Shown here: positions 19,416-27,461 of the stretch, one piece after another | Numbering within the stretch: position 1 is the stretch's first letter | How the letters are laid out: each line of letters begins with the position of its first letter | Translations under genes and position numbers: made by a program | Notes under the pieces: model-generated | The model's input: the letters and a program-made list of their open reading frames with translations, nothing else | Told to the model about the DNA's origin: nothing | Database searches by the model: none | Assembly (NCBI GenBank): GCA_017798125.1 | Contig: CP059070.1 | Location: forward strand, 2,480,001-2,544,000 | DNA: 64,000 nt | Source of the DNA: Cryomorphaceae bacterium | Lineage (GTDB): Bacteria; Bacteroidota; Bacteroidia; Flavobacteriales; ECT2AJA-044 | Reading direction: 5' to 3'

Positions 19416-20660
19416 TTATTTAAACACGAGTTGCTGAGCCTCTCCGTAATTGGCGTAGGAATTGGTGATGACCTGCTCACCGGGCTCCAAGCCGCTGAGC
19501 ACCTCGATGTAATCGGTGTTTTGGCGGCCGAGTTCGACATCGCGCCGTGAGGCGCTCTCTCCTTCCAATACAAAGACCCATTGCCCGCCTGTGCTCTGAT
19601 AAAACCCTCCGCGCTCCACCATCACCGCTTCCACTTCGGTGCTCAGTGAAAGACGAATTTGAAGGGTTTGCCCTCTTCGGATTCCGGAAGGCATTGAATC
19701 CGGAAAGTTCATTTCGATCTGGAACTGTCCATTGGAGACTTGAGGCAATACTTTGGTGACCACCAGTTCGTGCGTTTTACCGCCAAAGGGGAAGGTGCCC
19801 GTTTGACCCGTCCGAACCCGATTCAAGTAGTATTCATCGATATTACAGCGAACCAAAAATCCATCGGTCACATCCACCTGGCCTAGGGACTCGCCTCGTT
19901 GCTTGGTTTCGCCGAGGTAGTGATTAAACCCTGTCAGTTGACCGTCGAGCGGAGCTTTAATGGTCAAATTCTCTAAGTTTTGACGGATGGCGTCGAGATT
20001 CCGCTCCATCAACTCAATACTCTGATCGATGCGCGTCAATTGGGATTCTTGAATGGCCTCTTCTCGGTCGATGTTACGCTTGGTAAAGGCCCTTTTCTGC
20101 CTGAGGTATTGGATGTTGTTTCGCGAGGCTTCGAATTGATTTCCAGCGATGACCGAATCGCGGTATAGCGTGCTGTCCATTCGGAACTGACGTTCCGCCT
20201 CCTTGAGTTGGTAATCAATATCAATGAGCTGATCGTTTAGCGTACGCTTGTTCTGTTCAATGGTGAGCCGGGTCGTTCTCAGGTTGTTGATTTGCTCAAT
20301 GATTTGCGTTTCGCGATTCATGAAGTCGAGCATCAGGTTAGCATTGCTCAACCTCATCAATGGAGTCCCTCGGGTGACCATGGCACCGTCTTCGACAAAG
20401 ATTTCCTCGACATTACCGCCTTCTGCCGCAGTGATGAAGATGGACTTTAGGGGTTCCACATTCCCACTGATGGGAATGTTGTCAAAGAATAAGCCGCGTT
20501 CGACGGTAGCTACGGAAGTCCTGTCCCGGTCAATCGTAAGTGTTCTGTCATTGGTGCTGATGATCAGTAAGTAGACCAGTAACAAGGCTCCCGATGCTAT
20601 GCCGATATAAAGCAGCACGCGTTTCATCGGCCACTTTTTCTTTTCAATTACTTTATCCAT
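19416..20660 (-). CDS. HlyD/MacA-type periplasmic adaptor subunit
   Basis: A 414-residue membrane-fusion protein: basic N-terminus, one membrane helix (about residues 13-30), a split lipoyl/barrel-sandwich domain (GNVEPLKSIFITAAEGGNVEEI and the later IKAPLDGQLTGF), a long coiled-coil hairpin between them (about 115-230) and a beta-barrel plus membrane-proximal domain to the C-terminus. It would link the inner-membrane ABC system to an outer-membrane channel, but no TolC-like gene is present in the window. It is the first gene of the operon, 12 bases after the start site predicted from the sigma-54 promoter. Confidence 0.9.
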   Translation of the reverse strand: MDKVIEKKKWPMKRVLLYIGIASGALLLVYLLIISTNDRTLTIDRDRTSVATVERGLFFDNIPISGNVEPLKSIFITAAEGGNVEEIFVEDGAMVTRGTPLMRLSNANLMLDFMNRETQIIEQINNLRTTRLTIEQNKRTLNDQLIDIDYQLKEAERQFRMDSTLYRDSVIAGNQFEASRNNIQYLRQKRAFTKRNIDREEAIQESQLTRIDQSIELMERNLDAIRQNLENLTIKAPLDGQLTGFNHYLGETKQRGESLGQVDVTDGFLVRCNIDEYYLNRVRTGQTGTFPFGGKTHELVVTKVLPQVSNGQFQIEMNFPDSMPSGIRRGQTLQIRLSLSTEVEAVMVERGGFYQSTGGQWVFVLEGESASRRDVELGRQNTDYIEVLSGLEPGEQVITNSYANYGEAQQLVFK

Positions 20661-20682
20661 AGGTTCGATTCAGCCCAATAAC

Positions 20683-20698
20683 GGCAATACGCATGCCA
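20683..20698 (-). promoter_or_regulatory. Sigma-54 promoter of the export operon
   Basis: On the minus strand the sequence TGGCATGCGTATTGCC matches the sigma-54 -24/-12 consensus (TGGCAy-N5-TTGCw): GG and GC are separated by exactly 10 bases. The predicted start of transcription is near 20672, 12 bases before the adaptor ATG at 20660. The divergent gene encodes an NtrC-type activator. Confidence 0.75.
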
Positions 20699-20762
20699 CG
20701 AACCCTATACACCTGTAAATGTGATCGTTAACAATTTTTAACAGCGCTTTAACGAATGAATT

Positions 20763-20780
20763 GTGTACGTTTTCGTACAC
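20763..20780. promoter_or_regulatory. Palindromic enhancer-like operator (GTGTACG-N4-CGTACAC)
   Basis: A perfect inverted repeat of 7-bp arms around TTTT. Its centre is about 100 bp upstream of the start predicted from the sigma-54 promoter, the usual place for an NtrC-family activator site, and 35 bp before the ATG of the activator gene itself, so it may also control the activator. A weaker inverted repeat CGTTAA-N17-TTAACG (20726-20754) lies between operator and promoter. Confidence 0.65.
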
Positions 20781-20806
20781 TTGACTGTTCAAAATAGGAC
20801 AATGGA

Positions 20807-22180
20807 ATGAAGAAAACAGACGCTCGTATTTTGGTGGTCGACGACGACCCCGATGTATTGACCTCATTGAAGTTGTTTTTAAAGCAGCACTTCAAAACGG
20901 TCATCTGTGAAGACACACCAACCCGTATTACCGAGCACCTAAACACGGATGAAGTCGATCTGATTCTGCTCGACATGAACTTCAGGGCCGGAGAAGATGA
21001 CGGTCGAGAAGGAATGTACTGGCTCAACCGAATTGTAGAGGTTCGACCTTCGAGCGTGGTTATCCTAATGACGGCCTATGGAGAAGTTGAGCTCGCCGTG
21101 AAAGCGATCAAACACGGAGCCTTTGACTTCATTCTGAAGCCCTTCAAAAACGAAAAACTGCTCGGCACTCTACTCGCAGGCTTGCGTATGAACCGTACCC
21201 AGAAGGAGGTCGATCAGCTCAAAACCACCAATCAAGCCTTTAGTGAAGCTCAAGTAGCCGACCAAAATGACTTCTTGGGCGAATCCCTGCCCATGCAAAA
21301 GGTGTTCGAAACCATCAAGAAGGTGGCGGAGACGGATGCCAACGTGCTCCTTCTGGGTGAAAACGGCACGGGTAAAGAAATGGCTGCTCGTGCGGTACAT
21401 GCACACTCGAATAGAAAGGATCAGCCTTTCGTCTCTGTGGATTTAGGCTCACTTCCCGAGTCCTTATTCGAGAGCGAGCTCTTTGGGCATGTCAAAGGCG
21501 CTTTTACGGACGCCAAAGAAGATAAAATAGGCCGGTTTGAATTGGCTCATGGAGGCACTTTGTTCCTAGATGAAATTGGAAACCTCGCTCCCGCCCTACA
21601 GGCTAAGTTGCTCAGTGCCTTGCAAAACAGAGAAATCACACGTGTGGGCAGCTCAAAGCCCGTCAAAGTTGACATACGATTAGTATCTGCCACGAATATG
21701 CCATTGTACGAGATGGCCGGCAAAGATGAGTTTCGTCAGGACCTCCTGTATCGAATCAACACGGTTGAAGTGCGGATGCCCGCTTTGAGGGAACGGGCGG
21801 AAGACCTAGGGCTACTGGTTGATCACTTTATGGATCGATTCTCTAAGCGCTATCACAAGAAGGCTCCCAAGATCAGCAAAGAGGCCTGGGAACGACTTAA
21901 ATCGTACCGTTGGCCAGGCAATGTTCGCGAACTAGAGCACACCATAGAGCGCGCATTAATCCTACATGAAGGGGATCGGCTCGAAACGCGAGATTTATCG
22001 CTGTCGAACCGGACGGATAACGCTCCCGAACACGAAGAACTCAACCTCTTGGCGGCCGAAGGAAAGCTTATTGAACGAGCCCTTGAAAAACACCAGGGAA
22101 ACATCAGTAAGGCCGCTCAAGATCTAGGAATCACAAGGGCTGCCTTGTACAGAAGAATGGAAAAACATGACCTTCAATAA
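20807..22180 (+). CDS. Sigma-54-dependent response regulator (NtrC family)
   Basis: A 457-residue regulator: receiver domain (1-125) with acidic pocket D12-D14, phosphoacceptor D56 and K111 region (KPF), AAA+ domain with Walker A GENGTGKE (184-191), Walker B TLFLDEIG (251-258), and a Fis-type helix-turn-helix at the C-terminus (GNISKAAQDLGITRAALYRR). The sigma-54 contact loop reads GAFTDA (231-236) instead of GAFTGA. It is divergent from the export operon that carries a sigma-54 promoter and overlaps its kinase by 14 bases, so it most probably activates that operon. Confidence 0.94.
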   Translation: MKKTDARILVVDDDPDVLTSLKLFLKQHFKTVICEDTPTRITEHLNTDEVDLILLDMNFRAGEDDGREGMYWLNRIVEVRPSSVVILMTAYGEVELAVKAIKHGAFDFILKPFKNEKLLGTLLAGLRMNRTQKEVDQLKTTNQAFSEAQVADQNDFLGESLPMQKVFETIKKVAETDANVLLLGENGTGKEMAARAVHAHSNRKDQPFVSVDLGSLPESLFESELFGHVKGAFTDAKEDKIGRFELAHGGTLFLDEIGNLAPALQAKLLSALQNREITRVGSSKPVKVDIRLVSATNMPLYEMAGKDEFRQDLLYRINTVEVRMPALRERAEDLGLLVDHFMDRFSKRYHKKAPKISKEAWERLKSYRWPGNVRELEHTIERALILHEGDRLETRDLSLSNRTDNAPEHEELNLLAAEGKLIERALEKHQGNISKAAQDLGITRAALYRRMEKHDLQ

Positions 22181-23537
22181 ACACTATTTGGGCATCGTAT
22201 TTCGAATTGTCTTGCTCATGCTGGCCAGTTGGGGAGCCGTTTACTTTTATTCTGTCCGCGGATTATACATGACCGCACTTCTCCTTTTGGTTGTCGTGAT
22301 TTTCCAGGTCCTTGAACTCTTTCGACTGGTTCGCAGAACCAATAGAGAATTAACCCGGCTCTTTGAGAGCATTCGAAACAACGACTTCAGTTTGCACTTC
22401 AGCGAAAAAAACGAAGGAAGTGGATTTCAAGAACTACATAGTTCGCTCAATACCATCATTGATGCCTACAAGAGAGTGAAGGTTCAGAAGGAACAGCATT
22501 ACCAGCAACTCGCCCAGGTTGTGGAGTACCTGAACTCCGGCGTTTTGAGCTATGACGAATTGGGTCATATTCATCTGATGAATAGTGCGGCGCGGGACAT
22601 CCTCGACATTCCGGCGCTAAAGGATTGGAGCATGATTTCAGAAAGAAGACCGCGATGGACCAAGGCCATGGAAGAAATCCCCTTTAACGAACAACGAGCC
22701 GTTGAGATCGAGGGAAGCGTGGTCAACAGCCCTCAGCTTGCTTTTAAAGGAAAGATTCGCCTTGGCGATTCGGAACACACCATAATCAGCTTTCAAGGAA
22801 TCAAAGACGAAGTTGAACGGCAAGAGATTCAGGCCTACCACAAGCTCATCAGAATCTTAACGCATGAGATCATGAACTCGGTTACACCCATCTCATCCTT
22901 GAGCGAGACTCTCGACAGCATGCTTAGAGACGAGGAGAACGGCAATCGTAAAAGAATTCAAGACCTCGATGACGAACAGCTCGAGGATCTATCTCAAGGT
23001 CTAAGAACCATTTCCAAAAGGTCAGAAGGTCTCCTACACTTCGTTGACGACTATCGAAAACTGACCCGAATTCCGAGACCGGAACCAGAACACAATGATC
23101 TCGCTTTGTGGTGGAAGGAAATTGAGCCCATTCTTCAAGAGCTCTGCCAACGAAACGGCAACCAGCTAAATACACAACTCATCACGCGGAACAAGACCGC
23201 CTTCTATGACCCACATTTACTCGAGCAGGTCCTTATAAACTTGGTGAAAAACGCCAACGAAGCTTTAACCGGTCAGCAGGATGGAGAGATTGACATCCAT
23301 TTGGAAGCTCATGGTGAGCAATGGTCCATTCAAGTGGATGATAATGGTTCCGGGATTGATATCGACAAGCGGAGTCAAATATTCATCCCCTTCTATTCGA
23401 CGAAAGACCAGGGCTCAGGAATTGGGCTTTCCCTGAGCAAGAGCATACTACAATCGCATCGGGGTAAGCTGATTTACACGCCTTTAGAAAGAGGAACGCG
23501 ATTCACATGCCAACTTCCGATTAATCCAACGCTTTAA
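22167..23537 (+). CDS. Membrane sensor histidine kinase, partner of the NtrC-type regulator
   Basis: A 456-residue kinase with two close membrane helices (about 8-25 and 33-50) and almost no periplasmic loop, a linker, a PAS-like domain (about 112-210), the dimerisation box with H233 in LTHEIMNSVTPI, and an ATPase domain with N box NLVKNANEAL, DNGSGID and GSGIGLSLSKSI. The HEIMNSVTPI form is typical of the NtrY-like kinases paired with NtrC regulators in Bacteroidota. The tiny periplasmic portion suggests it senses membrane state or a cytoplasmic signal. It overlaps the regulator gene by 14 bases. Confidence 0.92.
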   Translation: MTFNKHYLGIVFRIVLLMLASWGAVYFYSVRGLYMTALLLLVVVIFQVLELFRLVRRTNRELTRLFESIRNNDFSLHFSEKNEGSGFQELHSSLNTIIDAYKRVKVQKEQHYQQLAQVVEYLNSGVLSYDELGHIHLMNSAARDILDIPALKDWSMISERRPRWTKAMEEIPFNEQRAVEIEGSVVNSPQLAFKGKIRLGDSEHTIISFQGIKDEVERQEIQAYHKLIRILTHEIMNSVTPISSLSETLDSMLRDEENGNRKRIQDLDDEQLEDLSQGLRTISKRSEGLLHFVDDYRKLTRIPRPEPEHNDLALWWKEIEPILQELCQRNGNQLNTQLITRNKTAFYDPHLLEQVLINLVKNANEALTGQQDGEIDIHLEAHGEQWSIQVDDNGSGIDIDKRSQIFIPFYSTKDQGSGIGLSLSKSILQSHRGKLIYTPLERGTRFTCQLPINPTL

Positions 23538-23717
23538 TCTAGAAATTATGCCTCAATTCAGCCTTGTATAATTTATAAATCTGCGTTAAGTTAAGGTTAA
23601 TACTTTTGGTTTATTTAACCATAAGCGGAGTCTATTTTGAATAGTCTTTACATATACGTCTATTTATCAATTACTTAGGGAATTTTTGAATGAAAAGTGA
23701 TATTTTCACTCAAAGTC
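23538..23717. other. AT-rich intergenic region, no gene seen
   Basis: This stretch follows the kinase gene and precedes the small-RNA promoter. It is AT-rich. A weak GGTTAA-N14-TTAACC inverted repeat (23595-23620) could help end the kinase transcript but has no clear T-run. No ORF with coding character was found. Confidence 0.5.
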
Positions 23718-23747
23718 TTGTTTATTGTAATTTTACCCTTATATTTG
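23718..23747 (+). promoter_or_regulatory. Bacteroidota-type promoter of candidate small RNA
   Basis: TTG at 23718-23720 and TATATTTG at 23740-23747 are separated by 19 bases, fitting the Bacteroidota -33/-7 consensus (TTG, then TAnnTTTG). It is the most complete promoter of this type in the window. No coding sequence follows on this strand before the terminator at 23924. Confidence 0.65.
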
Positions 23748-23752
23748 CACCG

Positions 23753-23950
23753 AATTTCAGAGCAGTTAGCCAAGCACTCTGATTCGATTTAACAAATCGT
23801 TCTTTTTAAGGCTAATTACGGGTGACAAATACAGAAGATATTTGTCCTGTAGAAAGTCGAGCTTGGCCCCAACAAAGGAGTAGTTTTCTTTTCATAGTAG
23901 ATTCAGTTTAGGTTAATGTCACGAACGGCGGGTTTTTACCCGCCGTTTGT
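23753..23950 (+). ncRNA. Candidate structured small RNA of about 200 nt
   Basis: The stretch lies between a full promoter and a strong terminator and holds no credible ORF. Visible structure: a helix 23764-23771 with 23810-23817 enclosing the hairpin CGATTT-AAC-AAATCG (23785-23799); an 8-bp hairpin GACAAATA/TATTTGTC (23824-23846); and the terminator stem. GCCAAGC (23769-23775) can also pair with GCTTGGC (23861-23867), which excludes the first helix, so two folds compete. Size and isolation would suit a 6S-type RNA, but I could not build the 6S long-range closing stem, so the family is left open. Confidence 0.5.
23924..23947 (+). terminator. Rho-independent terminator
   Basis: Perfect 10-bp stem (AACGGCGGGT with ACCCGCCGTT) and a TTTT loop, followed by a T-rich run (TTTGTGTTTT). 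It ends the candidate small RNA and faces the end of mazG; because T-runs are weak on the other side it acts mainly on the plus strand. Confidence 0.8.
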
Positions 23951-23996
23951 GTTTTCATCCACTATGATTTTATGCTGATCGTTGCGCTCCTTCGCC

Positions 23997-24773
23997 TTAC
24001 TTCTTCGCGGCTTCCCAATAAACATCCATTTCCGATAGGGTCATGTCTGCGAGGGATTTGCCATCGGCCCGTAGGGCCTCTTCCATATGCTGAAAACGCT
24101 GTATAAACTTCTTATTGGTGCGCTCTAATGCATCTTCGGGATTCACATCAATGAAGCGGGCGTAGTTTATCAGGGAAAAGAGCAGATCGCCAAATTCCCC
24201 TTCCATGCGCGTGGCATCTCCTGCATCTACCTCAGCTTTGAATTCGCCAATCTCTTCTTGGACCTTATCCCAGACTTGCTCCCTATTGTCCCAATCGAAA
24301 CCGACTCCGCGCGCCTTATCCTGAATTCGTGAGGCTTTGACTAGAGCGGGCAAGCTTTTGGGAACTCCCTCTAGGACACTCTTCTTGCCTTCTTTGAGCT
24401 TGATCTTTTCCCAGTTCTGCTTGACTTCTTCTTCGTCTTGCACATCAATATCTCCATAGATGTGGGGATGGCGCTCGACGAGTTTGTCGCAAACGGAATG
24501 GAGGACGTCCGCAACGTCAAATGAGCCTTTTTCATCGCCGATCTTGGAATAGAAAACCATATGGAGCATGAGGTCGCCCAACTCCTTTTTTACTTCCTCT
24601 AAATCCGCATCAAGAATAGCGTCGGCCAACTCATAGGTCTCTTCAATAGTGAGATGACGCAGACTTTCCATTGTTTGCTTTCGATCCCATGGGCACTGCT
24701 CGCGTAATTCGTCCATAATGGTCAAAAGGCGCTCAAAGGCATCGAGTTTTTGCTCTACGGAATGGTTCGGCAT
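23997..24773 (-). CDS. mazG: Nucleoside triphosphate pyrophosphohydrolase MazG
   Basis: A 258-residue, two-domain MazG of usual length. The N-terminal domain shows CPWDRKQTMESL, the metal-binding IEETYELADAI and KKELGDLMLHMVF; the C-terminal domain repeats the pattern with EEIGEFKAEVD and EFGDLLFSLINYAR. These enzymes hydrolyse NTPs to NMP and pyrophosphate and limit incorporation of abnormal nucleotides. It is the last gene of a leftward operon and follows the M3 peptidase by one base. A GNA hairpin is embedded at 24063-24078 near the C-terminus. Confidence 0.95.
   Translation of the reverse strand: MPNHSVEQKLDAFERLLTIMDELREQCPWDRKQTMESLRHLTIEETYELADAILDADLEEVKKELGDLMLHMVFYSKIGDEKGSFDVADVLHSVCDKLVERHPHIYGDIDVQDEEEVKQNWEKIKLKEGKKSVLEGVPKSLPALVKASRIQDKARGVGFDWDNREQVWDKVQEEIGEFKAEVDAGDATRMEGEFGDLLFSLINYARFIDVNPEDALERTNKKFIQRFQHMEEALRADGKSLADMTLSEMDVYWEAAKK
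24063..24078 (+). repeat. GNA hairpin element
   Basis: ATC-GGCCC-GTA-GGGCC, inside mazG near the 3' end of the gene. Confidence 0.5.
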
Positions 24774-24774
24774 A

Positions 24775-26484
24775 TTATAGGTTTTTCCACTCGTTAAAGA
24801 CGAAATCGGCTAATTCACGCACATACTCCGAACTGAAGTCAAATCGGATTCCCGCGCGCTGGTAAATCTCGCCAATGCTCTTGGTATATCCCAGCTCAAG
24901 TGCTGCTTTGTAGTCCGCTAGTGCCGATTCAGGATCTTCCTTATACCGTCTCCAAAGGGCAATAGCTCCTAATTGAGCCATACCGTATTCGATATAATAG
25001 AATGGAACTTCGAACAGGTGTAATTGAGATTGCCACTGGTAAGCGAGCTCTTCATCAAGACCCGCCCAGTTCACGATGCCGGCACTCTGCTCTCCTTTAA
25101 TGCGGAGCCATGCGGCTCTCCGGGCTGATTCGTCGTGTTCGTTGGTGTAGATCCAATGCTGGAAATGATCAATGGTGGCGATCCAAGGGAGTACTTCCAG
25201 CACTTTCTCAAGGTGTTCTTTTTTAGCCCTTTTGGTGGCCTCCTCATTTTCGAAAATCAGATGCCAATGTTCCATGCTGATGAGCTCCATGGACATTGAG
25301 GCTAATTCAGCCACTTCGGATGGGGTGCGCTGAAATTCCTTCAACTCATAATCGCGTGTGAGAAAGCTGTGGACCGCGTGGCCTCCTTCGTGCACCAGAG
25401 TAACGAAGTCTCGCAGCACCCCAGCGGCATTCATAAAGATGAAGGGAACGCCCGTCTCATACAGGGGATAATTATAACCTCCCGGTGCTTTACCCTTTCG
25501 GGAAGCCAAGTCCAGGTGACCCATTTCCTTCATTTTCAAAAGACAGGCGGCGAAATAAGGGTCAACAGCCTCAAAGACCTGGACCGTCTTGGCCAAAAGA
25601 TCCTCTTCGGTTCCGTCAAATACCTTCAGGGGTTCGCGGCCTTCAGGGTCTACTTGTGTGTCCCAAGGCCGAAGTTCCTCGAGGCCCATTCGTTTCTTGC
25701 GGTCCTCGTCAAAGACTTTGGCAATGGGAACAATAGCTTCTGATATACTTCGATGAAAATCGAAACAATCGTCCGGGCCGTAATCGAAGCGTCCGAGTTC
25801 GCGAAACTTGTAATCCCTGTAGTTGTCAAAACCGGCATTCACAGCTACCTCTGCACGCTTGGCAATCAGGCGATCGAAGAGCTGGTTCAACTCGTCTTTT
25901 TTGCCCAAGCGCACTCCTTGAATGAGGCGATATACTTCTTCGCGAAGTTCACGGTCGTTTTCCCGCAGCATGACGCCCGCCTGCTGAAGAGTGATGGACT
26001 CCCCTTTCCACTTGATGGACATGGCGCCCGTAATGGCCCCATATTCCTGGGCCAATTCGGCCAGTTCTGTTTGAAGGGGAATATTCTCTTCGCGAAAAAG
26101 TTCGATTTGATTGACGACACCTCGGGTGTAGATGCGGTAGGTCTCGTGATCCAAGTCCTTGAAAAAAGGACTCTCGACCAGCTTGAGGTTCAGCGCATGT
26201 TCTTCAGGAGCCACCTTTGGGAGTACCTCAGCAATCATTTTGCGGTAGGCACCACCGGCTTCCTCACTCCCCGTATCGCGACTCATGTGAATGTAGCGCC
26301 AGCCAAGCTCTTCGGCCAGAGCGCTCTCGAGTTCACTTCGGTCGCGCATCCACTGCTCCAAGTCCTCCAATGAAGAGAGATCTCGCTCCGACAATGCGCG
26401 ATAATAAGGTTGTATTTGATTCCAATCGTCTAGCGCAACACCCTCTTTTAGAAAGTGGCGCTCAGCAGGGCTTAATTCCAGCAT
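24775..26484 (-). CDS. M3-family oligoendopeptidase (PepF-like)
   Basis: A 569-residue cytoplasmic metallopeptidase without signal peptide. The M3 zinc motif is VHEGGHAVHSF with H365, E366 and H369, and the third ligand is expected in the SMELIS region just after (E at about 394). Conserved GGYNYPLYETGVPFIFMN precedes it. M3 oligopeptidases cut peptides of roughly 6-18 residues. The gene sits directly between DUF5606 and mazG with no or one base between, in a housekeeping operon starting at ruvX. Confidence 0.92.
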   Translation of the reverse strand: MLELSPAERHFLKEGVALDDWNQIQPYYRALSERDLSSLEDLEQWMRDRSELESALAEELGWRYIHMSRDTGSEEAGGAYRKMIAEVLPKVAPEEHALNLKLVESPFFKDLDHETYRIYTRGVVNQIELFREENIPLQTELAELAQEYGAITGAMSIKWKGESITLQQAGVMLRENDRELREEVYRLIQGVRLGKKDELNQLFDRLIAKRAEVAVNAGFDNYRDYKFRELGRFDYGPDDCFDFHRSISEAIVPIAKVFDEDRKKRMGLEELRPWDTQVDPEGREPLKVFDGTEEDLLAKTVQVFEAVDPYFAACLLKMKEMGHLDLASRKGKAPGGYNYPLYETGVPFIFMNAAGVLRDFVTLVHEGGHAVHSFLTRDYELKEFQRTPSEVAELASMSMELISMEHWHLIFENEEATKRAKKEHLEKVLEVLPWIATIDHFQHWIYTNEHDESARRAAWLRIKGEQSAGIVNWAGLDEELAYQWQSQLHLFEVPFYYIEYGMAQLGAIALWRRYKEDPESALADYKAALELGYTKSIGEIYQRAGIRFDFSSEYVRELADFVFNEWKNL

Positions 26485-26934
26485 TTATTCTTCTTCGTCC
26501 TTAGACGTCGAATCACTGGCACCTTCGGCAGACTCAGCAGCTTCTTCCTCGGTTGCCTCCAAGAGGCCTTTTTCTTCCAAGAGGTTATACCATTGAATCA
26601 CTTTCTTGATGTCCGAAGCATAGACACGATCTGTATCGTAATCGGGCAGCACTTCTGCAAAGTACGCCTCTAACTTCGCCCCAGACTCTTTGTGTCCAAC
26701 AGGCGTAGGTCCGTTTTCCTTCTCCTTGATGGTGGCGAATACTTCGCGAAGAGGTTTTTCCTCGTTGTAGGTGAAAATCGCAATGTCACTCAGGGCAGAA
26801 ATATTCTGCGCTTGACTTACAGGCATTCTCTTCCCATCCATCAGGGACTCAACGATTAGACCTCCACGGCTTTGCGCCACGAGTTTGTGTAGTCCAGGCT
26901 TTCCAGCAATCGACAAGATTCCTTCTAAATTCAT
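26485..26934 (-). CDS. DUF5606 family protein
   Basis: I choose ATG 26934 (MNLEGILSIAGKPGL), giving 149 residues and a 4-base ATGA overlap with the TPR lipoprotein; an in-frame ATG 12 codons earlier adds a basic stretch unlike the family. The protein has a small beta-rich N-terminal half and a helical part (YASDIKKVIQWYNLLEEKGLL), then a Glu/Ser-rich disordered tail. The family is specific to Bacteroidota and has no known function. Conserved company here is peptide deformylase upstream and a peptidase downstream. Confidence 0.85.
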   Translation of the reverse strand: MNLEGILSIAGKPGLHKLVAQSRGGLIVESLMDGKRMPVSQAQNISALSDIAIFTYNEEKPLREVFATIKEKENGPTPVGHKESGAKLEAYFAEVLPDYDTDRVYASDIKKVIQWYNLLEEKGLLEATEEEAAESAEGASDSTSKDEEE

Positions 26935-27461
26935 TCGTTCTCGGTGTCTCGGTTTTGATTTTCTTCCCATTCGTTCACCACATCCTCCATTGGACGGTCC
27001 ATAACCGCCATCATATTGCGAATGTCCTCAGCGCGCTCTCCTTCAGGGTACTTGAGAAGATACTCCCCGTAGGTCTTGCGCGCATAGTCGAGCAATTGAA
27101 CATGGTTTTCGAAAATAAATCCTTGGTAGAACAACGCCTCACGCGCTAAATAATGATTGGGGTACGCGTCTTTAAGACGATTAAACAACTGAATGGCCTT
27201 CCAGTACTCTTCGATACCCATAGACACCTCTGCGGCCTTAAATAAGTAGTCCGAAGTTCTGGCCGTATCGCTCAAATTACTGTCGGCATAAGCCAAGTAA
27301 AGTTCAATCATTTTTGTGCCTGCGGCACGATCCACATCTCCCGTCGTATCGGAATAAAGGATCGCTTCTTGAGCTTCAATGGCTCGAATGGCTTCTGGCT
27401 GCTGCGATTGGCATGACCAGGAGCAAACAATCAGCGTGCTGAGTAGAATCAATCGGATCAT
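26931..27461 (-). CDS. TPR-repeat lipoprotein
   Basis: A 176-residue protein with a lipoprotein signal (MIRLILLSTLIVCSWSC) and two or three TPR-like helical pairs (about residues 65-150: DYLFKAAEVSMGIEEYWKAI, HYLAREALFYQGFIFENHV as two separate blocks). Its plan resembles YfiO/BamD-like tetratricopeptide lipoproteins but it is shorter and no BAM genes are near, so I do not assign that name. It overlaps def by 4 bases and DUF5606 by 4 bases. A GNA hairpin (27316-27331) encodes the AAGT segment near residue 47. Confidence 0.8.
   Translation of the reverse strand: MIRLILLSTLIVCSWSCQSQQPEAIRAIEAQEAILYSDTTGDVDRAAGTKMIELYLAYADSNLSDTARTSDYLFKAAEVSMGIEEYWKAIQLFNRLKDAYPNHYLAREALFYQGFIFENHVQLLDYARKTYGEYLLKYPEGERAEDIRNMMAVMDRPMEDVVNEWEENQNRDTENE
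27316..27331 (-). repeat. GNA hairpin element
   Basis: ATC-GTGCC-GCA-GGCAC on the minus strand, inside the TPR lipoprotein gene (RAAGT). Confidence 0.6.

Noticed and set aside
23753-23950. Assignment of the candidate small RNA to RNase P, tmRNA or SRP RNA
   Set aside because: It is too short for RNase P or tmRNA, lacks the conserved RNase P core and a CCA end, and has no SRP GNAR-type tip that I could find.
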